From Candidatus Aalborgicola defluviihabitans (GTDB lineage: Bacteria > Pseudomonadota > Gammaproteobacteria > Burkholderiales > Burkholderiaceae_C), in assembly GCA_016705575.1 (NCBI GenBank), contig JADIXX010000008.1, forward strand, positions 372,001-436,000: 64,000 bases of DNA, read 5' to 3'. The notes beneath the pieces are model-generated. The model did no database searches. It worked only from the letters and a program-made list of their open reading frames with translations, and was not told the origin of the DNA. Position numbers and translations under genes: made by a program. Below, piece by piece: positions 16,285 to 25,478 of the stretch. Numbering within the stretch: the first letter of the stretch is position 1; each line of letters starts with the position of its first letter.

Positions 16285-17088
16285 TCATCGAAAGTCCTCA
16301 ATGCGCGGGGGTGATTCAGTCACAGTCAGGTGCTTCCCGCGAAAGTTGACATCGGCCGGGTAGCGACCATGAAACCCGGGCATGGGCTCTGCGGAGAGCG
16401 GCTCGCCGGTGCACCAGACGTCGCTCTGGTACCGAAAATACGGCCGCGAAGGCAGGGTCACGCTCACGTCGGCGCCGAGCACGTGCTCACTGGCAAAGCG
16501 GCCGAAGGCTTGGCGCCGGACTACGCTGGCGGGGTCGCCACCGCAGACGCGATTGTCACGGCTACAGACGTCGATGCGCCCGCCGCCAGCAAAGATCAGC
16601 TCATTTCCATCTACCTCCACCACGCGGCGGGGTACGGAGAACCATTCACGCAGACATCGATAAACCTCATCGGCCTTGCGGGACTCAAGATCCCGCTCCA
16701 CAGCTTCGGCCTTTGTCGGCTGCTGCGCGGTGTACCAGCGCCCGGCCTGCAAGAGGTTCAGGGTCGAGAGCACCAGAAGGGCAATGCCGAGCGGCGCCAG
16801 CAACAGCTTGCGAAAGCACAGGTAGGCGATCGGAATCGCTGCCAAGATGACCACAATGAGGATCAGGTACCACGCCAGAACAAAGGGCAGCAGCGCAAAT
16901 CCGACCAGCCCGATGCCTGAGAAAGGCGGCGGCAGCCACAGCGCGAAGGCCTGGACAACGGAGTCCAGCCCGGCCAACACCACCAGCGGTGTTGCGGAGG
17001 ATTTCGGTTTAAAGCCCAATAGGAAGGTGATGGAAGATGGCCAACGGTGACGGATGTTCGGCGCGCGACCTATTATGCCGCCGACCAC
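16285..17088 (-). CDS. hypothetical membrane protein with cysteine-containing soluble tail
   Basis: 267 residues from a GTG at 17088. The first half holds about four hydrophobic segments (TPLVVLAGLDSVVQAFALWL, a long stretch around LLPFVLAWYLILIVVILAAIPIAYL, and LGIALLVLSTLNLL). The second half, from about residue 115, is soluble and contains cysteines (YRCLREW, IDVCSRD, RVCGGD, VWCTGE) in pairs that suggest disulfides and so a periplasmic position. I do not recognise a family. The start is uncertain and the promoter would overlap that of the divergent thioesterase. Confidence 0.5.
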   Translation of the reverse strand: MVGGIIGRAPNIRHRWPSSITFLLGFKPKSSATPLVVLAGLDSVVQAFALWLPPPFSGIGLVGFALLPFVLAWYLILIVVILAAIPIAYLCFRKLLLAPLGIALLVLSTLNLLQAGRWYTAQQPTKAEAVERDLESRKADEVYRCLREWFSVPRRVVEVDGNELIFAGGGRIDVCSRDNRVCGGDPASVVRRQAFGRFASEHVLGADVSVTLPSRPYFRYQSDVWCTGEPLSAEPMPGFHGRYPADVNFRGKHLTVTESPPRIEDFR

Positions 17089-17137
17089 GCCAGCCCACAG
17101 CTGCCGCCGGGCAGCTTCTTACCCTTATAGTGAGAGG

Positions 17138-17590
17138 ATGTCAAAACCAACATTGTCCAAAAACACAACGCGGATCTGGAAGCAAGCCATCTCCGTCGAC
17201 ATTATCAACGCTACATCGGCCAACACGGCGGTTGCCCATCTGGGCATCGAAATTCTGGAAGTGGGCGATGACTTCATTCGTGGTCGCGTACCGGTGGATG
17301 CGCGCACGGTCCAGCCTTACGGGCTGCTGCACGGTGGCGTGTCGGTGACGCTGGCCGAAACGCTGGGCTCCTGCGGCGCCGCTTTTTCAGTGCCCGAAGG
17401 TCAGCGCGTGGTCGGGTTGGACATCAACGCCAACCACCTCAAGGGCACGACCAGCGGCTGGGTTACCGGCACCGCCCGGCCGGTGCACCTGGGCCGAACC
17501 ACGCAAGTCTGGCAGATCGATCTACATAACGACGCCGGCGAACTGACCTGCGTATCGCGCCTCACCATGGCGGTGCTGGAGCCCCGCTGA
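17138..17590 (+). CDS. hotdog-fold acyl-CoA thioesterase (PaaI/MenI type)
   Basis: 150 residues from the ATG at 17138, which has GAGAGG directly upstream. The central signature LLHGGVSVTLAETLGS (near residues 63-78) is that of PaaI/YdiI-like thioesterases, with the catalytic glutamate/aspartate in the AET segment; GLDINANHLKG and a Val/Gly-rich strand follow. These enzymes hydrolyse aromatic or other acyl-CoA esters, often to release trapped CoA. The substrate is not readable. It is convergent with putA (30-bp gap). Confidence 0.85.
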   Translation: MSKPTLSKNTTRIWKQAISVDIINATSANTAVAHLGIEILEVGDDFIRGRVPVDARTVQPYGLLHGGVSVTLAETLGSCGAAFSVPEGQRVVGLDINANHLKGTTSGWVTGTARPVHLGRTTQVWQIDLHNDAGELTCVSRLTMAVLEPR

Positions 17591-17620
17591 GATGCACAAG
17601 GCGGTTGCCCGTGGATCCGC

Positions 17621-20600
17621 TCAGTGCATGCTGGACAGCAACGCCGCATTACCCCCGGCTGCCGTCGTGTTCACGGTGATGCTCTGCTCGGCACAGAAGC
17701 GGTACAGGTAGTGTGGGCCGCCGGCCTTGGGGCCGGTGCCAGACAGGCCTTCACCACCAAAGGCTTGCACACCGACCACCGCGCCGATCATGTTGCGGTT
17801 GACGTACACATTGCCTACGTGGGCAGCATGGGCCAGGGCCTGGGCGCGACTGTCAATGCGGGTCTGGATGCCCAACGTAAGGCCATAACCCAGCGCGTTG
17901 ATCTGGGCTATGACATCGGTTGGATCGCCGCTCCAGCGCACCACTTGCAGCACCGGGCCAAAGATTTCGGCATTGACGTCGGCAATACTCGCCACCTCAA
18001 AGGCATGGGGTGCAATCAGATTTACTATTTTTTTGGTAGCTACTTGTGTAGTATCGGCGAGGGCTATAAGCACTTTTGACTCAGTATGCAGGCGCCGGAT
18101 GTGTGCTTGAATGCCATCAAACGCCTCGGCATCAATCACCGGGCCCACGTCGGTGGCGATGTCGGACGTGTCCCCCACCACCAGTTCCTTGGCCGCACCT
18201 TGCAGCATGTGAATCACGCTGTCGGCTATGCCCGAATGCAGGCACAGCAAGCGCAGGGCCGAGCAGCGCTGGCCAGCCGAACGGAAGGCGCTTTGCACCA
18301 CGGCGTCCACCACTTGTTCAGGCAGAGCGCTTGAATCAACCAGCATGGCATTGATGCCGCCGGTTTCTGCAATCAGCGGCACGATGGCGCCGTCATTGGC
18401 GGCCAGGGCGCGATTGATGATCTTGGCCACCTGGGTGGAACCGGTAAACACTACTCCGGCTACCCCGGGTTGCGCCACCAACGCCGCACCCACAGTCTCG
18501 CCCGCGCCGTGCAATAGTTGCAGTCCATCCACGGGCACGCCGGCGGCATGCAGCAGTTGCACCGCCACCTGGGCCACGCCGGGGGTCTGCTCGGCAGGCT
18601 TGGCCAGCACGGCGTTGCCGGTGGCCAAAGCGGCGGCAACTTGACCCACAAAGATGGCCAACGGGAAGTTCCACGGGCTAATGCACACCCACACGCCGCG
18701 CGCGGTGAGTTGCAGGGTGTTGGACTCGCCGGTCACGCCAAAACTGTGGGCAGCCAGAGATGGCGGCACGCCGTGCACTGCCGGCATGGCCAACGGCTGC
18801 ATGATGCGCTGGGCCTCATCGGCGTAGTAGCGCAAAAAGTCCACGGCTTCACGCACCTCGCTCACCGCGTCGCCCCAGGTCTTGTGGGCCTCTTTGACCA
18901 GTAAGGCGCAGAACATGGGCGTTTGATCCAGTAGGGTGTCGGCCGCGCGACGCAGGATGGCGGCACGTTGTTCCACCGGGGTGTGGCTCCAGGCTTTTTG
19001 GCTGGCAGCAGAGCGGGCAAACACCTCGGGTGTACGCTGAGGGTCAAACTCGGGCACCACGGGCACGAACGTGCTGGTCAACGCAGCCATCAACGGCTCG
19101 CGCATGCTGGGCACGGTCAGGTCCAGTCCGGTGCTGTTCTTGCGGGCGCCGGGGTGCGTGCCAAACAAGTCGGGCGGCAGTGGCAGGCTGGGGTGTGGCT
19201 CCAGGCGCAGCGGGGAGATCAACAGGTCTTGCATGCCCACCGACTCATCTGCCAACTGGTGCACAAAAGACGAGTTGGCACCGTTCTCCAACAATCGGCG
19301 CACCAGGTAGGCCAGCAGGTCGCGGTGCGCCCCCACCGGTGCGTACACACGGCAGGACACCAACGGGTTCTTCAGCACCTCACGGTATACGCCCTCGCCC
19401 ATGCCGTGCAGGCGCTGCAATTCGAACGGCGCTCCGGTCTTGGCACCCATTTGCAGGATGGCGGCGATGGTCGCTGCGTTGTGCGTGGCAAATTGCGGGT
19501 AAATGGCGTCGGGGGCATCCAGCAGCGCACTGGCACAAGACAGGTAGGACACATCCGTGTGGTGTTTGTGCGTGAACACCGGATAGTGCGGCAGGCCCAG
19601 TTCCTGAGCACGCTTGATCTCGGCATCCCAATAGGCACCCTTGACCAAGCGACACATAAGACGCACTTTGTACTGGCGCGAAAGCCTGGTGATGTGCTCG
19701 ATCAGCTCGAATGCGCGTGTCTGATACGACTGCATGGCCAGACCCAAGCCGCGCCACTGCGGACAGTGCTGGGCCACCAGGCCGATAAGCTCTTCTAGCA
19801 CCTGTAACGATAGCTCCAAACGGTCCACCTCTTCGGCGTCGATGGTGAGGTTGATGTTGGCAGCTGCGGCGCGCTGGCACAGGCCCCAGACGCGAGGCAT
19901 CAGTTCGTCCATGACGCGCTGACTTTGGGCATCTTCATAACGCGGATGCAGTGCACTGAGTTTGATGGAGATGCCATCATTGACCTCCAGAGCCCCTGTC
20001 TTGTCTGCACGGGCAGCTATGGAGTCAATAGCGTCGCTGTAGCTTTGCAAATACCGCAGCGCGTCTTCGTCGGTACGGGCACCTTCGCCCAGCATGTCGT
20101 AAGAGAAGCGCACCCCGATACGCTTGCGTGCTATGTCAGCTTCGTGCTGGGCTTCTTTCATGGTCTGGCCGAGCACAAACTGGCGGCCCAACAGTTGCAC
20201 TGCGCGCAGAGTGGCGGCCACCACGGTGCGGGCACCCAGCTTGCCCATGAGACCGGGCTCGCCCGGGCTGGCACCGGTTTGCGGGTCGGGCAGAAAGTGT
20301 TTGCTCATGGCAATGGCGGTACTCGACAGGCGCGCCAGTACCTTGTCACCCGATCCATCAAAGTCGGCACGGCCCAGCTGGTCGGCAGTCAGCGCAATGG
20401 CTGTTTCCGCATCGGGCACGCGCAACAGGGCCTCGGCCAGTCGCATCAAGGCCAGGCCCTCTGCGCTGGAGATGGGGTACTCCTTCAGCAAGCTTTCCAT
20501 GGCCCAGAACGGTGGTGGGTTGTCGCGTACGGCCTGCACCCACGGTGTGGCGGCGCGGGCAGCGGCGGCCCAGTCGAGCGACTGGCTCAGGCTTTTCAGA

Positions 20601-20662
20601 TTGCGGGCCACCACCTCTGCTTCGGGGCGATAAGGGAAAGGCAAAATTTGCGCGACGGACAT
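17621..20662 (-). CDS. putA: PutA, bifunctional proline dehydrogenase / P5C dehydrogenase
   Basis: 1013 residues, the short PutA form without the N-terminal ribbon-helix-helix DNA-binding domain and without the long C-terminal extension. The proline dehydrogenase barrel (about 90-450) carries RLVKGAYWDAEIK and QFATHNAATI; the aldehyde dehydrogenase part (about 520-990) carries the NAD-binding FTGSTQVAKII and the catalytic cysteine in AGQRCSALRLL near residue 801. It oxidises proline to glutamate in two channelled steps. The region near residues 861-882 (ESKVLIALADTTQV...) is encoded by a copy of a dispersed repeat. Because it lacks its own repressor domain, regulation is probably by the divergent Lrp-type gene. 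Confidence 0.95.
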   Translation of the reverse strand: MSVAQILPFPYRPEAEVVARNLKSLSQSLDWAAAARAATPWVQAVRDNPPPFWAMESLLKEYPISSAEGLALMRLAEALLRVPDAETAIALTADQLGRADFDGSGDKVLARLSSTAIAMSKHFLPDPQTGASPGEPGLMGKLGARTVVAATLRAVQLLGRQFVLGQTMKEAQHEADIARKRIGVRFSYDMLGEGARTDEDALRYLQSYSDAIDSIAARADKTGALEVNDGISIKLSALHPRYEDAQSQRVMDELMPRVWGLCQRAAAANINLTIDAEEVDRLELSLQVLEELIGLVAQHCPQWRGLGLAMQSYQTRAFELIEHITRLSRQYKVRLMCRLVKGAYWDAEIKRAQELGLPHYPVFTHKHHTDVSYLSCASALLDAPDAIYPQFATHNAATIAAILQMGAKTGAPFELQRLHGMGEGVYREVLKNPLVSCRVYAPVGAHRDLLAYLVRRLLENGANSSFVHQLADESVGMQDLLISPLRLEPHPSLPLPPDLFGTHPGARKNSTGLDLTVPSMREPLMAALTSTFVPVVPEFDPQRTPEVFARSAASQKAWSHTPVEQRAAILRRAADTLLDQTPMFCALLVKEAHKTWGDAVSEVREAVDFLRYYADEAQRIMQPLAMPAVHGVPPSLAAHSFGVTGESNTLQLTARGVWVCISPWNFPLAIFVGQVAAALATGNAVLAKPAEQTPGVAQVAVQLLHAAGVPVDGLQLLHGAGETVGAALVAQPGVAGVVFTGSTQVAKIINRALAANDGAIVPLIAETGGINAMLVDSSALPEQVVDAVVQSAFRSAGQRCSALRLLCLHSGIADSVIHMLQGAAKELVVGDTSDIATDVGPVIDAEAFDGIQAHIRRLHTESKVLIALADTTQVATKKIVNLIAPHAFEVASIADVNAEIFGPVLQVVRWSGDPTDVIAQINALGYGLTLGIQTRIDSRAQALAHAAHVGNVYVNRNMIGAVVGVQAFGGEGLSGTGPKAGGPHYLYRFCAEQSITVNTTAAGGNAALLSSMH
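18017..18083 (+). repeat. dispersed repeat copy A, inside putA
   Basis: Copy of a repeat present at least six times in this window. Its core is CGAGGGCTATAAGC, preceded by TTTTTTGGTAGCTACTTGTG. It lies wholly within the putA coding frame and is read antisense as ..IALADTTQVATKKIVNL.. without interrupting the frame. It replaces a variable loop of the P5C dehydrogenase domain. Confidence 0.8.
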
Positions 20663-20794
20663 GGTGGTCTCCGGTGTTATTTTGGCGTTGTCGTGGAAAT
20701 GCTGGACAGTCTCCCGTGAAATGCGGCCGAAACTGACTAAGTCGCTATAGTCTTCGAATTGATGATTAATTTCTCACCATATTTTTATATTTGC

Positions 20795-20824
20795 ATAGTT
20801 AAATACTCGAACACGCCTAACTAT
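20795..20824. promoter_or_regulatory. inverted repeat between putA and the Lrp-type regulator
   Basis: ATAGTTA-N16-TAACTAT, a perfect 7-bp inverted repeat, ends eight bases before the regulator start codon within an AT-rich stretch (20740-20830) that should contain the divergent promoters. Lrp/AsnC regulators commonly bind such sites beside their own gene and act on the divergent neighbour. Assignment is by position and symmetry only. Confidence 0.5.
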
Positions 20825-20831
20825 TGACTCA

Positions 20832-21305
20832 ATGACCCTTACCACCGACCTCGACCGCATTGACATCAAGATCCTCAACTGCCTGCAGGACGATGGTCGC
20901 ATCTCCAACCTGAAGCTGGCGGAGTCCGTCGCGTTATCTCCCACAGCTGTTTTGGCCAGGGTGCAGCGACTCACCAAAGACGGCTACATCCTGGGTTACG
21001 AAGCGCGGCTCAATCCGCTGAAACTGGGCGCCGGGATGATGGTGTTTGTGGAAGTGCTGCTGGACCGCACCACGCCCAATGTGTTTGAAGCCTTCAAGGC
21101 CGCCGTACAAGTACGCCCTGAAATCACGGAATGCCACATGGTCGCCGGAGGCTTTGACTACCTGCTCAAAACCCGTATGGCCGACATGGGGGCCTACCGC
21201 GAGTTTGCCGGCACCGTGCTATGGCAATTGCCCGGCGTGCGAGAGACACGCACCTACGCGGTGATGGAAGAAGTGAAGAACACCACAAGACTCTGTCTGA
21301 GTTGA
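20832..21305 (+). CDS. Lrp/AsnC-family regulator, probable PutR
   Basis: 157 residues. N-terminal helix-turn-helix (TDLDRIDIKILNCLQDDGRI, then LAESVALSPTAVLARVQRL) and a C-terminal RAM ligand-binding domain with GGFDYLLKTRMADMGAYREF. Lrp-type activators called PutR control putA in alphaproteobacteria and others in response to proline. The gene is divergent from putA with 169 bp between the starts and a perfect inverted repeat next to its own start. Function as proline-responsive regulator is inference from this arrangement. Confidence 0.88.
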   Translation: MTLTTDLDRIDIKILNCLQDDGRISNLKLAESVALSPTAVLARVQRLTKDGYILGYEARLNPLKLGAGMMVFVEVLLDRTTPNVFEAFKAAVQVRPEITECHMVAGGFDYLLKTRMADMGAYREFAGTVLWQLPGVRETRTYAVMEEVKNTTRLCLS

Positions 21306-21442
21306 GAGTGTTACCAAGTGTTGCAGTTGGTAAAAAGTGGTGCCTATAATGCCCCGAAAGTCGAGGCTGCACCACCTTGTGAAATGGGTCAGTGGGTTGT
21401 CTCATCCCATCAACGCGAGTCCCCTTTCCGGAATTCCAACGT

Positions 21443-22096
21443 ATGCGCCATTCCGCACTGATCGTCTTGCTTACCAGCGCGACCCTGTGCGGGGGCGCCT
21501 TCGCACAAGGTTTCAAGTTCTCCAACGCCGACAACGACGATCAGGCGCGCGAGGCCGAACAACAAGCCCGTGTACAGGTCCTGTTGTCCACACCATGCAA
21601 AGCCAAGATCAAAAACCAGAAGATCATGGTTCTGATCGGCGAGAGCCAAGATGGCATGCTACAAACCAACCAGTCCCGCTACAGCAGCCACTTTGACGCG
21701 CTCAACGCGCGCCTGCAGGGCTTGGGCCTTAAGACCATCACCCAATCTCAAATCAAGGCGCAAGTGGCGCAGGCCGAGATTGACGCCTACTTCAAGAACG
21801 ACCCTGACAAAGCCCTCAGCGCCTCAAAACGTTTGGCAGCCCAGTACATTTTGCGCGGACTTATCACCACCGAAGCGGGTTACAACACCATCGTGCGGGT
21901 CAACCAGGTGTCGATCCGCATGCAGTTCACGTTGACGGATGCCAGCGGTCGCATCCTGTCGCAGGCCAACGCCGAAAACGCAAGCTATTCTGGCGTGGAC
22001 ACCACGGGCATGGCCTTGACACTGGTGAACGAGAAGGCCGACGAAGTCGTTGCGCAGTTGTACAGTGACTATTGCCGCGTGGCCACGACCAAATAG
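21443..22096 (+). CDS. secreted protein of a kinase/CsgG locus, function unknown
   Basis: 217 residues from the ATG at 21443. Signal peptide MRHSALIVLLTSATLCGGAFAQ, then an alpha/beta domain with a strand KIMVLIGES near residues 60-68, a region SASKRLAAQYILRGLITT and a strand-rich part with VNQVSIRMQFTL. Two cysteines (STPCKAK and YSDYCR) could form a disulfide linking the ends of the domain. The pattern of a nucleotide-free Rossmann-like strand order resembles CsgG or LpoB-type outer-membrane-associated proteins, but the match is weak. It is the first gene of a plus-strand operon leading to a Ser/Thr kinase. Confidence 0.65.
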   Translation: MRHSALIVLLTSATLCGGAFAQGFKFSNADNDDQAREAEQQARVQVLLSTPCKAKIKNQKIMVLIGESQDGMLQTNQSRYSSHFDALNARLQGLGLKTITQSQIKAQVAQAEIDAYFKNDPDKALSASKRLAAQYILRGLITTEAGYNTIVRVNQVSIRMQFTLTDASGRILSQANAENASYSGVDTTGMALTLVNEKADEVVAQLYSDYCRVATTK

Positions 22097-22147
22097 GCGG
22101 TCCGGCGCCCGCCGTGGCCTGATTCAATTTTTATGGAGAACAAGACG

Positions 22148-22969
22148 ATGAGCCAATATTTCCGTGCATTCAAGACCGGTGCCGCCGGTGCACTTTTGAC
22201 ACTGGCCGCCCTGGGCAGCTCTGTCCAGGCACAACCCAGTTTTGGCAATCCGTCTCCCACGGCCGGTACCTCCACCTCAGACCAGGCCAACGCTGCCGCA
22301 GACGCTGCGGCTTACAGAGAAGTGGAATACACCAACAAGAACAAACGCGGACCAGCCCTGATCGTGATTCCCGGTGAAATCAAGAGTAGCAACGCCAGCT
22401 TCACCCAGCGCTTCCTGCCAAACAACATTGCTGACTTTGCCGAACTGGAACTGTCGCAGGCCAATTTTCCTGTGCTGGAGCGCACCAACATCGGCCCGTT
22501 GCTCAACGAGATTTCACTGGCCTACAACCTCGGTGACCCCAATGCCGCGCGCAAGACCATGCAGATGGGCAAGCTCAAGACCACCAAGTGGGTGGTGAAG
22601 TTCGACATTCTCAAGGCCGAACAGATTGCCGAAAACAAGAAAGGCTTTGATGGCCGCGCCGTTGGCAGCCTGCTGAATATCTTTGGCGGCGGCAGCATGG
22701 CCGGACATGCCGCTGGCACGGTGGCCGGGTCGGTGCAAACCGGCGACAGCACCGGCGTCTGGCTGATCGGCATGCGCTACAAGATCATGGACGCGAACAC
22801 TACCGAACAAGTGGCCCAAGGCTACAAAGATCTCAAGATGGAAGTCGGAGCCACCAGCACCAGTGTTTTGGGCTCGTCCGAAAGTGCCAAAGGTGGCGTG
22901 GGCCTGGACACCATGGTGCAGCGCCTGGTGCAGACCCTGGTCTGGGATATTGATTCCAAGTACAAATAA
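22148..22969 (+). CDS. CsgG-like secreted protein
   Basis: 273 residues from the ATG at 22148; GGAG at 22135-22138 is correctly spaced for it, whereas the earlier ATG at 22133 overlaps that GGAG and is less likely. Signal peptide ends near SVQAQ. The mature protein has ALIVIPGEIKSS, NIADFAELELSQANFPVLERTNIGPLLNEI and a glycine-rich stretch (LLNIFGGGSMAGHAAGTVAGSV) followed by WLIGMRYKIMDANT, which is the CsgG/HfaB pattern of strands. There is no lipobox cysteine, so a pore-forming lipoprotein role is doubtful. It follows the previous gene by 51 bp and precedes the kinase gene. Confidence 0.7.
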   Translation: MSQYFRAFKTGAAGALLTLAALGSSVQAQPSFGNPSPTAGTSTSDQANAAADAAAYREVEYTNKNKRGPALIVIPGEIKSSNASFTQRFLPNNIADFAELELSQANFPVLERTNIGPLLNEISLAYNLGDPNAARKTMQMGKLKTTKWVVKFDILKAEQIAENKKGFDGRAVGSLLNIFGGGSMAGHAAGTVAGSVQTGDSTGVWLIGMRYKIMDANTTEQVAQGYKDLKMEVGATSTSVLGSSESAKGGVGLDTMVQRLVQTLVWDIDSKYK

Positions 22970-22976
22970 ATATGAC

Positions 22977-23052
22977 CCCCACGCTCGTCACTACGTGTAC
23001 TTCGCTGCCCCCCACGGGGGCCCTCGCGCCTTGGGGCGGCCCGTCGGCGCTC
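22977..23052 (+). repeat. GC-rich REP-like intergenic element
   Basis: Element with the self-complementary core GCCCCC-CAC-GGGGGC and the tail CCTTGGGGCGGCCCGTCGGCG. Similar GC-rich elements recur between genes in Comamonadaceae genomes (from memory, not searched). It fills the 88 bp between the CsgG-like gene and the kinase start and ends only six bases before the kinase ATG, displacing a normal ribosome-binding site. Only one copy is seen in the window. Confidence 0.6.
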
Positions 23053-23057
23053 AAGTC

Positions 23058-25478
23058 ATGATCACTCGTCTGGGTAAATACGTTATCCGCCGGGAACTCG
23101 GCAAGGGCGCTATGGGCGTGGTGTACGAGGGCTTCGATCCCGTCATCGAACGCACAGTCGCCATTAAAACCATCTTGCCGCAGCAGCTCGATGGCGAAGA
23201 GGCGACCAAGGTTTTGGCGCGTTTCAAACGCGAAGCCCAGGCCGCCGGACGCCTGAACCACCCCGGCATTGTGGCGGTCTACGACTACGGAGAAGAGATT
23301 GCCGACGAAGACCATACCATGGTGGCAGGCGTTGGTGCTGGCCAGGAACGCCAGCGTGTGGCCTACATCGCAATGGAGTTTGTCAAGGGCCGGGAATTGC
23401 GCGATTTCTTTGAAGCCAACGAACGCTTTGCGCTCAAAGATGTCGAACGCCTGATGGCCGAAATTCTGGACGCCCTGGGACACGCCCATGCCCATGGCGT
23501 CGTGCACCGCGACATGAAACCAGCCAACCTGATCGTGCTGGACAACGGCAAAATCAAGGTGGCAGACTTCGGTATTGCGCGGGTCGAGAAATCGGAGCTG
23601 ACCCAAGTGGGCACCGTGATGGGCACGCCGGCCTACATGTCGCCCGAACAGTTTATGGGCCAGCCAGTGGATGGACGCAGCGACATTTTTTCCTGTGGCG
23701 TCATCCTGTACCAGTTCCTCACCGGCGAAAAGCCATTTACCGGCAACTCCACCACCATCATGTTCAAGGTGCTGCACGAGGAGCCATTAGCGCCCTCGCT
23801 GCTCAACGTCGCTCTGCCGGCGGCGTTTGATCAGGTAGTGAAGCGGGCCATGGCCAAGAACCCGGATGACCGCTACCAGACAGCCCAGGAATTAGCGCAG
23901 GCGATCCACACTACGCTGAGTGCCGCGGCGAACCAGGCTGCTGCCGACCCGGACCAAACCTTGCCGAGCATGCCGTCAACGCCCAGCCCAATGGCAGCGG
24001 CATCGCCCGCTGTTGCGGCTACTGCGGAGAAGCCGACTGATACTCCTGCGCTAAAACCAACATCAACACCCGCCGCTGCTGCAGTGCCCACCGGTGACAC
24101 CCAACACAAATCCAACGGTGCCATGGTGGCCGCCGTCTTGGTCGGTGCCGCAGTGTTGGGGGGCGGAAGCTACTACTACATGTATGGTGGCATGACCAAC
24201 CCGCCAACCGCAGTGCAGGCGCAGGCACCGGTCGACGCCGCTTCCGTCAATACGGCAGCCATTGCGACCCCTGTAGCTGCCACGCCAGCTGTAGAACCCA
24301 CGCTGGAACAGGGCACTATGGTCATCAGTGCCTTGGGCTTGGTGGATCCCAAGGAGTCCCGCTTCAATGGCGACGCCGCATCGGCCCAGGCAGAATCCCG
24401 TGCCGATGCCATGCGTCAACTCGTTGAAAAAGCCGTGGCGTTGTATGTGGAAAAGGATTCACTCAACAAGAATTACGCCGTGCTGGACCGCAAGCTGCTG
24501 TCCCAACCTGGCGCCTTCATCAAGACCATGATCCAGGAAGGCGCTGGCACCACCGGCAAGGATGGCTTGCTGGAGACTGAGGCCCGCGCGGTAGTCAAGG
24601 TGCGCGATGTGCAGAAGTCACTCAACCAGTTATCCAAGGAAGAACGCATCGAGTTCATTCGCAACAATGGTGACCCAAAGGTCTCCATCCAGATGTCCAT
24701 CCGCAACGCGGATACCACACAAGCCTTGCCAACTGAGCGCTCCATGCTGGCCGAAAACGTTCTCAAGGAACGCATCAAGTCCTTTGGGTTTCGGGTGTGG
24801 TCAGCTGACGGTGAACTGCCCGCTGGCAGCAAGGCGCAGCCCTCAGACTTCCAGATCCAGGGCGAAGTCAAAGTCAAATTGCTGTCCGCCAAGTTGCCGG
24901 CATCAGGCCTGACCATCACCAAGACGGCGCTAACCTCCTGGACCATCAAGGCCATCGACAAGGCTAGTGGCGAAGAGGTGTACCTCAACACGGTCAACCC
25001 AACGGGCAAAAGTTGGGCCTCTGAGGATCAGGCACTGGCCGAAATCGGCAAACTGGTCGGCGACGAGTTCTCCAAAAATTTCTTTCTGGAGCATTTCAAC
25101 TACAGCGCGCAAAAAGTCACGCTCAGCATTGCCGGCCTGCCCGATGCGGCCACCTCCAAAGCACTGTTGCGTGAGCTGCAGGGGTTCCGCCAGGTGCTGG
25201 ACGCGCAGCCGGTGGGCGATACCGGCACCTACCAGTTGCAACTGGCCGATGGCAATGCCAGCGATCTGATCAACGACGCCGTTCTCAAGCCACTGAACAC
25301 CAAACTGGGGCAAAACTGCTTTGCACTGGCCGGGGCCAGTGGCACCACGGTCAAAGTGAGCTTTTCCGCAAGCTGTGCCGATGCGGCGGTTCGCGCCCGG
25401 TTCGACACTTTGCCACCAGCCGGTCTGCAAAATGCCACCGGTGCACGCGGCAAGTTGCTGCAGGGGAAATCGGTCTAA
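23058..25478 (+). CDS. membrane Ser/Thr protein kinase with periplasmic C-terminal domain
   Basis: 806 residues from the ATG at 23058. An N-terminal PknB-like kinase domain (about 8-275) has all key parts: GKGAMGVVY loop, Lys37 in VAIK, catalytic Asp152 in HRDMKPAN, DFG Asp170, and GTPAYMSPEQ. A Pro/Ala/Thr-rich linker leads to one transmembrane segment near residues 354-375. The large extracytoplasmic part (about 415-806) begins with an AESRADAMRQLVEKAVALYV helix like the FlgT/LPP20-type domains and has later strand-rich repeats, in place of the usual PASTA repeats. The gene follows two secreted proteins, one CsgG-like, so kinase and secreted proteins probably form one envelope signalling system. 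No cognate PP2C phosphatase is visible. Confidence 0.88.
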   Translation: MITRLGKYVIRRELGKGAMGVVYEGFDPVIERTVAIKTILPQQLDGEEATKVLARFKREAQAAGRLNHPGIVAVYDYGEEIADEDHTMVAGVGAGQERQRVAYIAMEFVKGRELRDFFEANERFALKDVERLMAEILDALGHAHAHGVVHRDMKPANLIVLDNGKIKVADFGIARVEKSELTQVGTVMGTPAYMSPEQFMGQPVDGRSDIFSCGVILYQFLTGEKPFTGNSTTIMFKVLHEEPLAPSLLNVALPAAFDQVVKRAMAKNPDDRYQTAQELAQAIHTTLSAAANQAAADPDQTLPSMPSTPSPMAAASPAVAATAEKPTDTPALKPTSTPAAAAVPTGDTQHKSNGAMVAAVLVGAAVLGGGSYYYMYGGMTNPPTAVQAQAPVDAASVNTAAIATPVAATPAVEPTLEQGTMVISALGLVDPKESRFNGDAASAQAESRADAMRQLVEKAVALYVEKDSLNKNYAVLDRKLLSQPGAFIKTMIQEGAGTTGKDGLLETEARAVVKVRDVQKSLNQLSKEERIEFIRNNGDPKVSIQMSIRNADTTQALPTERSMLAENVLKERIKSFGFRVWSADGELPAGSKAQPSDFQIQGEVKVKLLSAKLPASGLTITKTALTSWTIKAIDKASGEEVYLNTVNPTGKSWASEDQALAEIGKLVGDEFSKNFFLEHFNYSAQKVTLSIAGLPDAATSKALLRELQGFRQVLDAQPVGDTGTYQLQLADGNASDLINDAVLKPLNTKLGQNCFALAGASGTTVKVSFSASCADAAVRARFDTLPPAGLQNATGARGKLLQGKSV

